A stretch of 64,000 bases of DNA from positions 22,605 through 86,604 of the forward strand of contig MEDT01000042.1 of NCBI GenBank assembly GCA_001724175.1. The letters run 5' to 3'. Under the pieces are notes generated by a model. It was not told the DNA's origin and searched no databases. It worked only from the letters and a program-made list of their open reading frames with translations. Positions 9,402-19,346 of the stretch are shown piece by piece (position 1 is the stretch's first letter; every line of letters starts with the position of its first letter). The position numbers and the translations under genes were made by a program. Source of the stretch: Cytophagaceae bacterium SCN 52-12. Lineage in GTDB: Bacteria > Bacteroidota > Bacteroidia > Cytophagales > Spirosomataceae.

Positions 9402-10523
9402 ATGGACGACTACAGAGAATTAAAACCGGAAGACCTGGTGGAAGACCCTGCTTTCAGGGCATGGGTGTATCACGGAACAGGCGCCGAAGCCTGGAACGAG
9501 TGGGTGAATGAGCATCCCGACCATGCCCAGGCTGCCGACCTCGCGCGAAATATACTGGCTTCAGTCAGGGGAGAGCTTGACAGCTTTCCCGGATCCGAAG
9601 TAAAAAACAGGGTTCAGCGCATACTGGAGTCTCTGGATGCCGGAAGATCCGGCACTCATCCGGCCGATCGTTCCGCAAATCACCGGGACCGGCGGCTTTG
9701 GTGGCAGGCTGCTGCAGCCGGGTTAGTCCTGGCAGCGGGGCTGGGGGCGCTTATTTACACCCGGTTACCCGAAGCGCCCGCAGAAAAGAAAAGCGTGGCA
9801 TTCGTCCGCGCTCCCGGAACATCCGATCAGACCCACCTGGAAATTGTCAACGATTCCGAAAGCCCCAGGCTGGTGAACCTGCCCGACGGCAGCTCGGTTT
9901 TATTAAAGCGCGCCTCGGGTATCCGCTTTCCCAGGCAATTCGCCGTCGCGAAGCGGGAGGTCGAGCTTTCGGGCGAAGCGTTTTTTGAAGTAAAGAAGAA
10001 TCCTGAGCATCCGTTCTTTGTATACGCAGGCCAGATGGTTACCCGGGTGATCGGCACCAGCTTTACGATCAGGTCCTACCAAAGCGACGCAACCGCGAAA
10101 ATACGGGTGAAAACGGGGAAAGTGTCGGTTTGGGCAGCAGAAACCGTGCTTACGGCGTCACAGGAGCCTTCGACCGGTATTCAAGAGCTGGTCCTTGAGC
10201 CCAACCAGCAGGCTGAATTCTCCCGCTCGGACCTGAAATTTGCCTTGCTCGAAAACGACAGACCGGAAGTCGCGCCGATACCCATCGAGCAAATGAGCTT
10301 CGAATTCAGGAGAACCGCAGTTTCGGACGTATTTGAAGCCATCAGGACCGCCTACCAGGTAGACATCCGGTATGATGCCGGCCTCCTCAGGCGCTGCTCC
10401 GTTACTGCCTCGCTGGGCGATGAGCCGCTCACCGAAAAGCTCAACATGATCTGCGAGGTAATCGGGGCTACCTACAGGGAGAAAAACGGAAAAATCTATA
10501 TAGAGGCGGGTGGCTGCGAATAA
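9402..10523 (+). CDS. FecR-type anti-sigma factor (L1)
   Basis: FVRAPG...NLPDGSSVLLKRASGIRFP, VELSGEAFFEV, TRVIGTSFTIRSY. Confidence 0.9.
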   Translation: MDDYRELKPEDLVEDPAFRAWVYHGTGAEAWNEWVNEHPDHAQAADLARNILASVRGELDSFPGSEVKNRVQRILESLDAGRSGTHPADRSANHRDRRLWWQAAAAGLVLAAGLGALIYTRLPEAPAEKKSVAFVRAPGTSDQTHLEIVNDSESPRLVNLPDGSSVLLKRASGIRFPRQFAVAKREVELSGEAFFEVKKNPEHPFFVYAGQMVTRVIGTSFTIRSYQSDATAKIRVKTGKVSVWAAETVLTASQEPSTGIQELVLEPNQQAEFSRSDLKFALLENDRPEVAPIPIEQMSFEFRRTAVSDVFEAIRTAYQVDIRYDAGLLRRCSVTASLGDEPLTEKLNMICEVIGATYREKNGKIYIEAGGCE

Positions 10524-10583
10524 CTCCCCGGATTTGCGAAATTCTATGTTCCACTTTAAACGTCCTGCTCATATGCTTTAAAA

Positions 10584-10686
10584 TCTCCATAAAAAAACCG
10601 GAAATGCTGGTAACATTCCCGGTCCCGATAGAATCGTAATGTCCTCCGGTAGTCTGGTAAACTACGGCCCTCAAGGGCCGGGAGGA
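10584..10686 (+). ncRNA. Candidate structured 5' leader of SusC (divergent copy of recurrent motif, L1)
   Basis: ACCGG-AA-ATG-CTGGTAA-CAT-TC-CCGGT apical hairpin at 10597-10623 preceded by ATAAAAAA; second hairpin CGGCCCT-CA-AGGGCCG at 10665-10680. Confidence 0.55.
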
Positions 10687-10729
10687 TAGGTTAGCTAACT
10701 CTGGTAAATCACCTAACCTTGACAAATTT

Positions 10730-13700
10730 ATGCAAAAAAAACAAAACGCTTATGGTGTTCTTCCTGCCATTATGAGGATCACAATTCAACAATTTGTAAT
10801 GGCTGTCGTGTTTGTCAGCTTCTCCCACGCCGGTAATCTGAGCGCGCAGGAGCTGCTCAACAGGCGTGTTACCCTTTCGGTCTCAGACACCAGGGTTGAA
10901 TCTGTACTGGATATGATCACCAGGCAGACCGACGCACGCTTCGTATATAGCCCTGAGGTAATACGTGCAGAGCGGCCGGTGTCGATCAGCGTGAAAGAAA
11001 GCAGGCTGGAGCAGGTTTTGGGAATGCTGCTTGAACCTTTAGGGGTCGGCTATACCGTCACGACCCGGGGGACGGTATTGCTCAAAAAGACAGGAAAAGA
11101 GCTGAGCGCTGCCGAACCGGGGGAATCAGGCATGACCGCATTCGCGGCCGACCGCACCATAACCGGCAAAGTCACGGATGAAGAAGGCGAAGCGCTGCCG
11201 GGGGTAAATATCGTGGTGAAAGGGACTCAGAGAGGAACCATTACCGATGTCGATGGAACCTATAATCTCCTTATTCCCGAAGGGCCTCAAACGCTTATTT
11301 TTTCCTTTGTGGGGTATGTCTCCGACGAAGTCCCTGTAACCAGTGAAAAAGCCATAGTCGACATTACGCTGAAAACAGACCAGAAATCGCTGGAGGAAGT
11401 GGTGGTGATCGGTTACGGCGAACAACGCAAGGTGACGCTGACGGGCTCGGTAGCAAGCATCCGGGGAGACCAGATGCAGCGGAATCCTTCCACGAACCTG
11501 TCGGGCGCCATAGCAGGTCTGCTGCCGGGGGCGATCGCTTTAAGCCGCACAGGAGAACCCGGAAGAGATAATTCCAACATCCTCATCCGCGGAAGCAGCA
11601 CCACGGGGAATACAGGGCCGCTGGTGGTCGTCGACGGTATACAGGGCGCTACCGGCTGGGAGCGCATCAATCCCAATGACATCGAATCCATATCGATACT
11701 GAAAGACGCTTCGGCCGCCATCTATGGCGCCCGCGCTGCAAACGGCGTCATACTGATCACAACCAAAAGAGGCTCTTCGGGCAAACCTGTTATCAGCTAC
11801 ACCATGAACCAGGGATTTGTAAAGCCTACCCGGATTCCCCGGCTGGCCAGCTCTGCCGTATTTGCAGATTACCTGAACTACCTTTTCGAAAAATCGGGAC
11901 AGCCGCCCAGGTATACCGAAGAAGAAATTCAAAAATTCAGGGACGGCACCGATCCTGCCTACATAAACGAGGACTGGTACGGGGAGGTGCTCAAAAAAAC
12001 CTCCCGGCAAAACCAGCATAACCTGAACATCAGGGGAGGCGGTGAAAATATTAAATACTCCGTATCCGGTTCCTATTTAAACCAGGACGGCATGTTTAAA
12101 AAAGGAAGCCTGGATTTCAAGTCCTACTCGGTACGCGCCAACCTGGATGCGGGCATCAACCAGTACATTAACGTCGGTGTGGATTTAAACGCAGGCATGG
12201 ATGTCGGCAACTATCCCGCCTACAACACCGCTACGGCATTTGCGAGGCTCAGGCAGCTTCCTTACATCCCGGTTTACTGGGAAAACGGCCTGCCGTCAGC
12301 GGGAATTGAAAATGGTGAAAATCCCGCCGTAATGGTCACCGAAGCGACAGGCAATTTTAACGAGGATAAGCAGCGTTTCCAGATGAAACTCTCTTTTGAT
12401 GTAAAATTACCCTGGGTCGAGGGCTTGGGTACAGACGGCTATTTTGCCTTTATCAATGATAATACCTTTACAAAAAACTGGAGGACTCCCTGGACCGTTT
12501 ATGATTATGACCGCAACCAGGATGTTTACATCAGCAGGACGGGAGGAGGAATTACAAAGCCCGAATTGACCCAGGCTACCACCAATTTCAGGAATTCGCT
12601 GGTAAACCTGCGCCTGAAATATGCCAGGCAGTTCGACAGGCATTATGTGAATACATTTATTGCCTACGAGCAGATAGACGAGAAAAACAGCAACTTCTCG
12701 GCTTTCCGGAGAAATTATATTTCCAGCGCTATCGACGAATTATTTGCCGGCAGCCTCATCGACCAGTCTACAGGCGGAACCCGTTCTGAAACAGGACGCC
12801 AGAACTTTTTCGGGCGCATCAGCTATAACTTCTCCGAAAAATACCTGGTCGATTTCAACGCGAGGTACGACGGCTCCTCGGCATTTCCGAAAGGAAAAAG
12901 GTTTGGCTTCTTCCCGGGGGTTTCGGCTGCCTGGAGGATTTCCCAGGAAAATTTTCTACAATCGAACAAATTCGTTACAGACCTCAAGCTAAGGGCTTCC
13001 TATGGTAAGATGGGGAATGACCGGATCAACGCATTCCAGAACCTCATCCTTTATACTTTAGGGAACACCGGCTATCCTTTCGGAGCATCTTCAGCCGCTA
13101 CACAGGGACTGGTCGCCGGCGTCAGCCCGAACCCGAATATCACCTGGGAAGTAGCTGCTACTTATAATGCCGGCTTTGATCTCGACCTGCTGAACGGGCT
13201 TTTCGGGCTGAGCGTCGATGTGTTCAAACAAAAACGGTCTAACATTCTAACCACAAGAGACCTGGCAGTTCCTTACTATACCGGGTTGAAGCTTCCTAAC
13301 GAAAATATCGGGGTCGTTCAGAATAAAGGAGTCGAGCTCCAGCTGACCCATCTCAAAACCTTCAATGACTGGAGCCTGAGGATCAACGCCAATATGGCGT
13401 ACGCTAAAAGCAAAATATTGGATATCAGCGAAGCAGGCAATGTCCCTGAATGGCAGAAGGCTGAAGGGCACGCCCTTGGAGCCGGGCTCTACTATATGCA
13501 TGACGGGATTGCAAGAACACAGCAGGACGTCGATAACGCGCCTGACAGGAACGGTATGGTAGTGGGCGATCTTATGTATAAAGACATGAACCAGGACGGC
13601 AAAATTGATGCTGCCGACCGCGTACGTCTCGACAAAACAAATATTCCCAGGCTGACATACGGATTCTCCGCTTCGATAAGCTACAGGAACATTTCACTAT

Positions 13701-14113
13701 GGTCGCACTTTGCCGGCGCGGGAAAGGTCTGGCAGTACTACCTGCTTTCTGCCAGGAGCGGGATGAACCAGCTGTCGGATCTCCTGGAAAACAGGTACAG
13801 GCCAGGTAGTATGGACTCAGAATACCCGGTTCTGCCAACCGTCGACACCGAATCTGAGGTAAGCGGGCTACGCTCCGACTTCTGGCTGAAAGATGTTTCC
13901 TATCTGCGGCTGAAAACCCTCGAAGTGTCTTACACACTCCCTCAGCAGCTGCTGAACTCGCTCAGAATCAAATCCATGAGAATATATGTCAACGGGAACA
14001 ACCTGCTGACCTTCGACAAGCTAAAATGGTTTGACCCCGAAAACAGCAACGAGATGGGAGCCTTTTACCCCCAGAATAAGATTTTTAACGTAGGATTCGG
14101 ATTAAACTTTTAA
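10730..14113 (+). CDS. SusC/RagA TonB-dependent outer-membrane receptor with STN domain (L1)
   Basis: STN region, carboxypeptidase-D-like ITGKVTDEEGEALPGVNIVVKGTQRGT, EEVVVIGYGEQRKVTLTGSV plug, C-terminal FNVGFGLNF. Confidence 0.95.
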   Translation: MQKKQNAYGVLPAIMRITIQQFVMAVVFVSFSHAGNLSAQELLNRRVTLSVSDTRVESVLDMITRQTDARFVYSPEVIRAERPVSISVKESRLEQVLGMLLEPLGVGYTVTTRGTVLLKKTGKELSAAEPGESGMTAFAADRTITGKVTDEEGEALPGVNIVVKGTQRGTITDVDGTYNLLIPEGPQTLIFSFVGYVSDEVPVTSEKAIVDITLKTDQKSLEEVVVIGYGEQRKVTLTGSVASIRGDQMQRNPSTNLSGAIAGLLPGAIALSRTGEPGRDNSNILIRGSSTTGNTGPLVVVDGIQGATGWERINPNDIESISILKDASAAIYGARAANGVILITTKRGSSGKPVISYTMNQGFVKPTRIPRLASSAVFADYLNYLFEKSGQPPRYTEEEIQKFRDGTDPAYINEDWYGEVLKKTSRQNQHNLNIRGGGENIKYSVSGSYLNQDGMFKKGSLDFKSYSVRANLDAGINQYINVGVDLNAGMDVGNYPAYNTATAFARLRQLPYIPVYWENGLPSAGIENGENPAVMVTEATGNFNEDKQRFQMKLSFDVKLPWVEGLGTDGYFAFINDNTFTKNWRTPWTVYDYDRNQDVYISRTGGGITKPELTQATTNFRNSLVNLRLKYARQFDRHYVNTFIAYEQIDEKNSNFSAFRRNYISSAIDELFAGSLIDQSTGGTRSETGRQNFFGRISYNFSEKYLVDFNARYDGSSAFPKGKRFGFFPGVSAAWRISQENFLQSNKFVTDLKLRASYGKMGNDRINAFQNLILYTLGNTGYPFGASSAATQGLVAGVSPNPNITWEVAATYNAGFDLDLLNGLFGLSVDVFKQKRSNILTTRDLAVPYYTGLKLPNENIGVVQNKGVELQLTHLKTFNDWSLRINANMAYAKSKILDISEAGNVPEWQKAEGHALGAGLYYMHDGIARTQQDVDNAPDRNGMVVGDLMYKDMNQDGKIDAADRVRLDKTNIPRLTYGFSASISYRNISLWSHFAGAGKVWQYYLLSARSGMNQLSDLLENRYRPGSMDSEYPVLPTVDTESEVSGLRSDFWLKDVSYLRLKTLEVSYTLPQQLLNSLRIKSMRIYVNGNNLLTFDKLKWFDPENSNEMGAFYPQNKIFNVGFGLNF

Positions 14114-14117
14114 TAAG

Positions 14118-15794
14118 ATGAAAAGGCAGATATATACCGGAAATATATTTTCAATCCTGGCCAGGATCCTTCCCGCAATATTCCTTATCCATTTAAACTG
14201 GGCGTGCGATTCAAACGTCCTGGATAAAGTCCCGCTCGACCGGTTTTCGGATGAAGCGGTATGGCGGGACGCCGCTCTGACCGAAGCGTTTGTAAACAAT
14301 ACGTACCGTGTCATGCCTCAGGGACATACGAGCGGCGCGCAGATGCTGGCAAGCGTAACAGACGAAGCATATTACCGTACCGGAAGGCCGGACTACATTT
14401 CGGCAGGCAACATTACGCCTGCTGAGCTCGGCGTGCTCAATTTCTGGACGCAGGGAGGTGAGGCAGGGGCCAACTACAGCTACTGGTCCGTTATCACGAA
14501 GTGCAATATCTTCTTTGATAATATCGCTAATTCTCCGATAGAGGAAACCATTAAACAGCGTATGATCGGTGAAATGAAGTCTTTAAGAGCCTATGCATAC
14601 TTCCGCCTGGTCGCATTCTTTGGGGGAGTCCCCCTGATCACAAAGTCCTTCACGCTAAACGACGATTTTAATGTCGCCCGGAATTCTTACAACGAGTGTA
14701 TGGATTTTGTCGTCAACGAGCTGACCGAAGCCGCCTCCCTGCTCCCGGTAACCTACAACGACGAGAATAAGGGAAGAATTACGAAAGGCGCAGCCCTGGC
14801 TATCAAATCGAGAGCCCTCCTGTATATGGCGAGCCCGTTAAACAACGCGGGTCAGGACAAAACCAAATGGGAAAAAGCGGCGGCGGCGGCCAAAGAAGTA
14901 ATCGACCTGAAGGTATATGCGTTGTTTCCTGACTATAAAGACCAGTTCCTGAAAAAAAACCTTCACAACCAGGAATCCATATGGATCCGGCCGTTCAACT
15001 ACGCTGTCGACCCCGAGGGAGCGAATGTTGAGCAAACGCTTTATCCGAACGGCTATAACGGGTTCGGGCAATCGTCACCGCTGCACAACATGGTGGATGC
15101 CTATGAGATGATCAGCGGGAAGCTACCCAAAGACGATCCGGCTTACGATCCCCAAAATCCCTATGTAAACAGGGACCCGCGCTTTTATGCCAGCATATTG
15201 TACGACGGAGCTCCCTTCCAGCACAGAGAGGTGGAAACATTCCTGCCGGGCGGGCTTGATACACAGGAAGGACCGGTTTCTTCCTGGAACGCTACGCTGA
15301 CCGGATATTACTTCAGGAAATTTATTGACGAAACGGTCGTAAACCCGGGAGGGGTAGTAAGAGGCGATTCTCCCTGGATTTATTTCAGGTATGCGGAAAT
15401 CCTCCTGAATTATGCAGAAGCAAGCTACTTTTTGGGTAACGAAGAGATTGCCAGGGAATACGTCAACATGGTCAGAAGCCGGCCGGGAGTCCAAATGCCC
15501 CCTGTTACCGAAAGCGGCAGCGCCCTGTTTGACCGGATTATCAACGAACGCCGGATCGAGCTCGCATTTGAAGAGCACCGGTATTTCGATGTCAGGCGCT
15601 GGAAGATCGCCCCCGATGTTCTGAACAGGGACGGCTCCAGGATGAACGTACGCAAGGATCCTGCCACCGGGAAAAAGACGTACCAGGTCCAGGAATTTAC
15701 GGCCAAAAACTTCTATGAAAAGAACTACCTGGTGCCGATCCCGCAATCTGAAATCGAGAAAAACCCGTTGCTGGAACAGAACCCGGGTTATTAA
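14118..15794 (+). CDS. SusD/RagB nutrient-binding lipoprotein (L1)
   Basis: Lipoprotein-like NWACDSNVLDKVPLDRF, RAYAYFRLVAFFGGVPLIT, NERRIELAFEEHRYFDVRRW, C-terminal NPLLEQNPGY. Confidence 0.93.
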   Translation: MKRQIYTGNIFSILARILPAIFLIHLNWACDSNVLDKVPLDRFSDEAVWRDAALTEAFVNNTYRVMPQGHTSGAQMLASVTDEAYYRTGRPDYISAGNITPAELGVLNFWTQGGEAGANYSYWSVITKCNIFFDNIANSPIEETIKQRMIGEMKSLRAYAYFRLVAFFGGVPLITKSFTLNDDFNVARNSYNECMDFVVNELTEAASLLPVTYNDENKGRITKGAALAIKSRALLYMASPLNNAGQDKTKWEKAAAAAKEVIDLKVYALFPDYKDQFLKKNLHNQESIWIRPFNYAVDPEGANVEQTLYPNGYNGFGQSSPLHNMVDAYEMISGKLPKDDPAYDPQNPYVNRDPRFYASILYDGAPFQHREVETFLPGGLDTQEGPVSSWNATLTGYYFRKFIDETVVNPGGVVRGDSPWIYFRYAEILLNYAEASYFLGNEEIAREYVNMVRSRPGVQMPPVTESGSALFDRIINERRIELAFEEHRYFDVRRWKIAPDVLNRDGSRMNVRKDPATGKKTYQVQEFTAKNFYEKNYLVPIPQSEIEKNPLLEQNPGY

Positions 15795-15835
15795 ATGCTG
15801 ACTACGTCTCTAAATGCTTACCAATTGAATACCCG

Positions 15836-18016
15836 ATGAAATTGACACTGAAAATCCCGATCCTTTCCGTTTGTATTGCGCTGCTGGCTGTTATGTCTCC
15901 CTCTGATTCAGCCGCACAGGCCGAGCTGGACGTCGTGAAAAATAAATGGATCCGATACGGTGACCCCTCGTATCTGCTCTATCATCACCTGGCTGAAGAT
16001 GCCTACAGCCTGCTGGACAAAGAGGCGGACCTTGTCGCCCGTATCAAAACCAGAACGCAATGGCAGCAGCGCCAGCAGGAAAAGAAGGCCGCCATGTGGA
16101 ACCAGATTGGCAGCTTCAGGGAGAAAACTCCCTTAAATGCCAGGGTCACCTCGGTGATCCGGAAAGACGGGTTCAGGGTTGAAAACGTGATCTACGAATC
16201 CTTACCAGGCTATTATGTAACCGCCTCATTGTTTATCCCCGATCAGGCAACCTCGCCGGCGCCGGCCATACTTTTCTGCAGCGGGCACAGCGCCCTGGCC
16301 TACCGGCGGGACGTATACCAGCTTCCCCTGCAAAACCTGGTTAAAAAAGGATTTGTCGTATTGGCCATCGACCCGGTAAGCCAGGGAGAAAGGCTGCAGT
16401 ACCTGAACCGCGAAACCGGGGAGTCGGAGGTCGGGAGTTCCACTAAAGAGCACTCCTACCCCGCCGTGCAGGCATTCCTGATCGGCCAGTCGGTGGCCCG
16501 GTATTTCGTTTGGGACGGAATCCGCGGGATCGACTACCTCGTGAGCCGCAAGGAAGTAGACCCTGCCCGGATCGGGGTGCATGGCCTTTCCGGAGGGGGG
16601 ACCCAGGCGGCCTACATCGGCGCCCTCGATGACCGGGTCGTTGCATCTGCACCCTGCGGGTATATCACAGGATTTAAGCGGTTAATAGAATCTATCGGGG
16701 CCCAGGACGGCGAGCAGAATTTCTATCACGGTATTAAAGAAGGGATCGACCATGCGGATATGCTGGAAATACGCGCTCCCAGGCCAACGCTCATCATGGC
16801 CACCACCCGCGATTTTTTTAACATAAGCGGAACCCGGGACGTATTTAAAAGGGTAAAAAGGACTTATGAAATCTTCGGAGCCGCCGGAAACGTCGAAATG
16901 GTCGAAGGCGACTACGAGCACGGGTATGAGCAGACTATCCGCGAAGCGATGTACGCTTTTTTTCAGAAACATCTGAAACTCCCCGGCTCTTCCGCCGAGC
17001 TGCCCATCACCCTGCTCACCGAAGAAGAGCTGCAGAAAACGCCGACCGGACAGGTAGCTACCTCGTATGCCAGCCACGAAACCGTATTCTCCCTGAATAA
17101 AAAAGAATCGGAGCAGTGGACCAGCCGCTTGCAGAAAGCCCGGGAGAATACGGCTGTACACCTGAAAAAGGTAGTGGCCGATGCCAGGCAATACAGCGGG
17201 TTCAGGGCCCCGTCCGGCGTTGAAACCCCGGTTTTTACAGGCAGGATCCACAAAGACGCCTATGTGATCGAGCGATACTTTCTGAAAGGAGAAGGCAGCT
17301 ACCCGATCCCCTACCTGCTGTTTGTTCCCGCTGAACGATCGGGAAAAACCGTCATCTACCTGCACCCGGACGGAAAGGCCAGGGAGGCATCGGGAGAAAT
17401 AGAAAGGTTGGTGAAGCAGGGCCTGACAGTTCTGGCGCCCGATCTTCTCGGCGTAGGCGAGCTCATTTCAGACCGTTTCAAAGGAGATGCCGCCATCGGG
17501 GGCATCTCCTATAACATCTGGTTTACAGCCGCATTGACGGGCCGGAGCATCGTGGGCGTACACGCCGCAGATCTGATACGGCTTGTCAATATGGTAAAGC
17601 AGGACGCTCCGCAGGAAGAGATATGGGGTGTGGCCCGGGGCGAGATGGGCCCCTCGCTACTGCACGCGGCTGCGTTCGATCCCCGGATCAACCGTGCGGC
17701 TATCTTTGGTATGTACAGCTCCTACCAGGCCGTGACGGACCAGGAGCGCTACAACCCGAAGTTTGTATACAGCATGGTTCCCGGAGCCCTCCGGGCTTAT
17801 GACCTGCCCGACCTCGCCGCTGCCGTCGCTCCCAGGCCGCTGCTCCTGGCCAACTTTGTCGACAGCAACGGACGCCCCCTCGATCCGGCGGAAATGAGCA
17901 GGGCTTTCGCAGTGGTCAGCAGGTATTATGAAAGCAATCGCGCCGCGCATTCTTTGAAGACAACCGTCGATCCCGATCCGGCGGCTTATTTAATCGACTG
18001 GATAAAAGAAAACTGA
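15836..18016 (+). CDS. Tandem alpha/beta-hydrolase (acetyl-xylan-esterase-like), secreted
   Basis: Signal peptide; N-domain nucleophile elbow GVHGLSGGGTQAAYIG with later MATTRDFF and EGDYEHGYE; C-domain alpha/beta fold (VIYLHPDGKA..) with no GxSxG. Confidence 0.7.
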   Translation: MKLTLKIPILSVCIALLAVMSPSDSAAQAELDVVKNKWIRYGDPSYLLYHHLAEDAYSLLDKEADLVARIKTRTQWQQRQQEKKAAMWNQIGSFREKTPLNARVTSVIRKDGFRVENVIYESLPGYYVTASLFIPDQATSPAPAILFCSGHSALAYRRDVYQLPLQNLVKKGFVVLAIDPVSQGERLQYLNRETGESEVGSSTKEHSYPAVQAFLIGQSVARYFVWDGIRGIDYLVSRKEVDPARIGVHGLSGGGTQAAYIGALDDRVVASAPCGYITGFKRLIESIGAQDGEQNFYHGIKEGIDHADMLEIRAPRPTLIMATTRDFFNISGTRDVFKRVKRTYEIFGAAGNVEMVEGDYEHGYEQTIREAMYAFFQKHLKLPGSSAELPITLLTEEELQKTPTGQVATSYASHETVFSLNKKESEQWTSRLQKARENTAVHLKKVVADARQYSGFRAPSGVETPVFTGRIHKDAYVIERYFLKGEGSYPIPYLLFVPAERSGKTVIYLHPDGKAREASGEIERLVKQGLTVLAPDLLGVGELISDRFKGDAAIGGISYNIWFTAALTGRSIVGVHAADLIRLVNMVKQDAPQEEIWGVARGEMGPSLLHAAAFDPRINRAAIFGMYSSYQAVTDQERYNPKFVYSMVPGALRAYDLPDLAAAVAPRPLLLANFVDSNGRPLDPAEMSRAFAVVSRYYESNRAAHSLKTTVDPDPAAYLIDWIKEN

Positions 18017-18046
18017 TCCTCCGTTACGGACTTATTTTTCTGCATA

Positions 18047-18094
18047 GAGATCAGCCACAGGCCCCCGGAAAATCAATCGCCTGTGGCTGATCTC
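18047..18094. terminator. Perfect 15-bp hairpin between L1 hydrolase and L2 sigma gene; terminator-like
   Basis: GAGATCAGCCACAGG (18047-18061) / CCTGTGGCTGATCTC (18080-18094), 18-nt loop. Confidence 0.65.
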
Positions 18095-18137
18095 TTAAAT
18101 AATGATTTTAAACAAGCCCCTTCATAATAAATTTAAT

Positions 18138-18145
18138 TACATTTG
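18138..18145 (+). promoter_or_regulatory. Bacteroidota-type -7 element TACATTTG upstream of L2 sigma factor
   Basis: Exact match to TAnnTTTG, 43 bp before the ATG at 18189; -33 element not clear. Confidence 0.5.
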
Positions 18146-18188
18146 TCTACCGTCAAAGTTATATTGCAGGGTTCGGCTGGCTTTATCT

Positions 18189-18848
18189 ATGAATATGCCT
18201 CTTCTCTCCGACGAAGAACTACTCCACCTGACCAGGTCGGGAGAAGAAGCTGCATTTTCTGAAATTTACAACCGGTACTGGAAAAAGCTCCTCACGGTTG
18301 CGATCAATAAAACCGACGGCAACGTAGAGGAAGCAGAAGAAATCGTACAGGATATTTTTGTCTCGCTTTGGAAGCGCAGGGACCAGTTGGAGCTTTCTTC
18401 CAATCTCGGCAACTACCTCGCCGCCTCGGTTAAATACCGGGTGATCAAAAACCTGGCCAGGAAAGACCTGAGACGCCGGTACGAGGCTGAAAACCCCCAC
18501 GTATTTTCTACTTCCGATAATTCTACACAGGATTGGCTGGATTTTGAAGAGCTGCAATCGCGTCTTGAAGCGCTGGTAGCGGCATTGCCCGAAAAGTGCC
18601 AGCTGATATACCGGATGAGCCGCGAAAACGGCTATTCCCAGAAAGAGATCGCAGGCGAGCTGAGCATTTCCGAAAAAACAGTCGAAGCACACCTGGGAAA
18701 AGCGCTGAAGTCGCTCCGGAACGGACTGTATTCCCTGAAATTCATCCTCTTCCCGTTGCGCTTAGCCAGCTGGCTAGTTCGTATCAGGTACCACTTTGTT
18801 ATCGCACTACCCCCTATCTATTATATTACCCTCTTATCACATCATTAA
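18189..18848 (+). CDS. ECF RNA polymerase sigma factor (L2)
   Basis: Start MNMPLLSDEELL; EIVQDIFVSLWKRRD; LPEKCQLIYRMSRENGYSQKEIAGELSISEKTVEAHLGKAL; ~35-aa hydrophobic C-terminal extension. Confidence 0.92.
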   Translation: MNMPLLSDEELLHLTRSGEEAAFSEIYNRYWKKLLTVAINKTDGNVEEAEEIVQDIFVSLWKRRDQLELSSNLGNYLAASVKYRVIKNLARKDLRRRYEAENPHVFSTSDNSTQDWLDFEELQSRLEALVAALPEKCQLIYRMSRENGYSQKEIAGELSISEKTVEAHLGKALKSLRNGLYSLKFILFPLRLASWLVRIRYHFVIALPPIYYITLLSHH

Positions 18849-18860
18849 ATTTCGCCTTGC

Positions 18861-19268
18861 ATGAAAACCATCACAACCTTAGCACTGTTGTTCGCCCTCA
18901 CGCTGTCTGCCTGTAGCAAAAACGATGATTCGGATCCTGATCCGCAATCCGGAAAAGAAACCACGGTCAATTTCAAGAATGAGCTGGAAATACCGCTTAC
19001 CAAAATGATGGTCGGCATCTACAAAGGGTCTTCGGTAAAGCTGGCAAAGAACTACGGCACCCTTGCAATAGGCGCTTCCACAGGAGATATCGTTATCAAC
19101 GATGATGACGATATTCTTCAGCTTTTCGTATATTTTGAGGACGATGACGGAGTCTATTACTCATCACCAGGGTTTCTAATTGACAAGGGCCAAAAGAAAA
19201 CATTCAATATCGGTCGCAGTACTTCTTTTCTTAAGATAGATAAAACAAGCTTTATGTATCCGAAGTGA
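18861..19268 (+). CDS. Small lipoprotein of unknown function between sigma and FecR genes (L2)
   Basis: 135 aa, lipoprotein signal LALLFALTLSACSKNDD; starts 12 nt after the sigma stop. Confidence 0.65.
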   Translation: MKTITTLALLFALTLSACSKNDDSDPDPQSGKETTVNFKNELEIPLTKMMVGIYKGSSVKLAKNYGTLAIGASTGDIVINDDDDILQLFVYFEDDDGVYYSSPGFLIDKGQKKTFNIGRSTSFLKIDKTSFMYPK

Positions 19269-19346
19269 CCGGGGTAGTCATTTTTTTTCAACCTCACTAA
19301 GGGATTGTTGTCATTTAAAGTACTACTATTATAAACGGTACTTTTT

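Noticed and set aside
15123-15746. 207-aa antisense ORF within SusD (L1)
   Set aside because: Antisense artefact of high-GC coding; same logic applies to most short overlapping ORFs in the supplied track.
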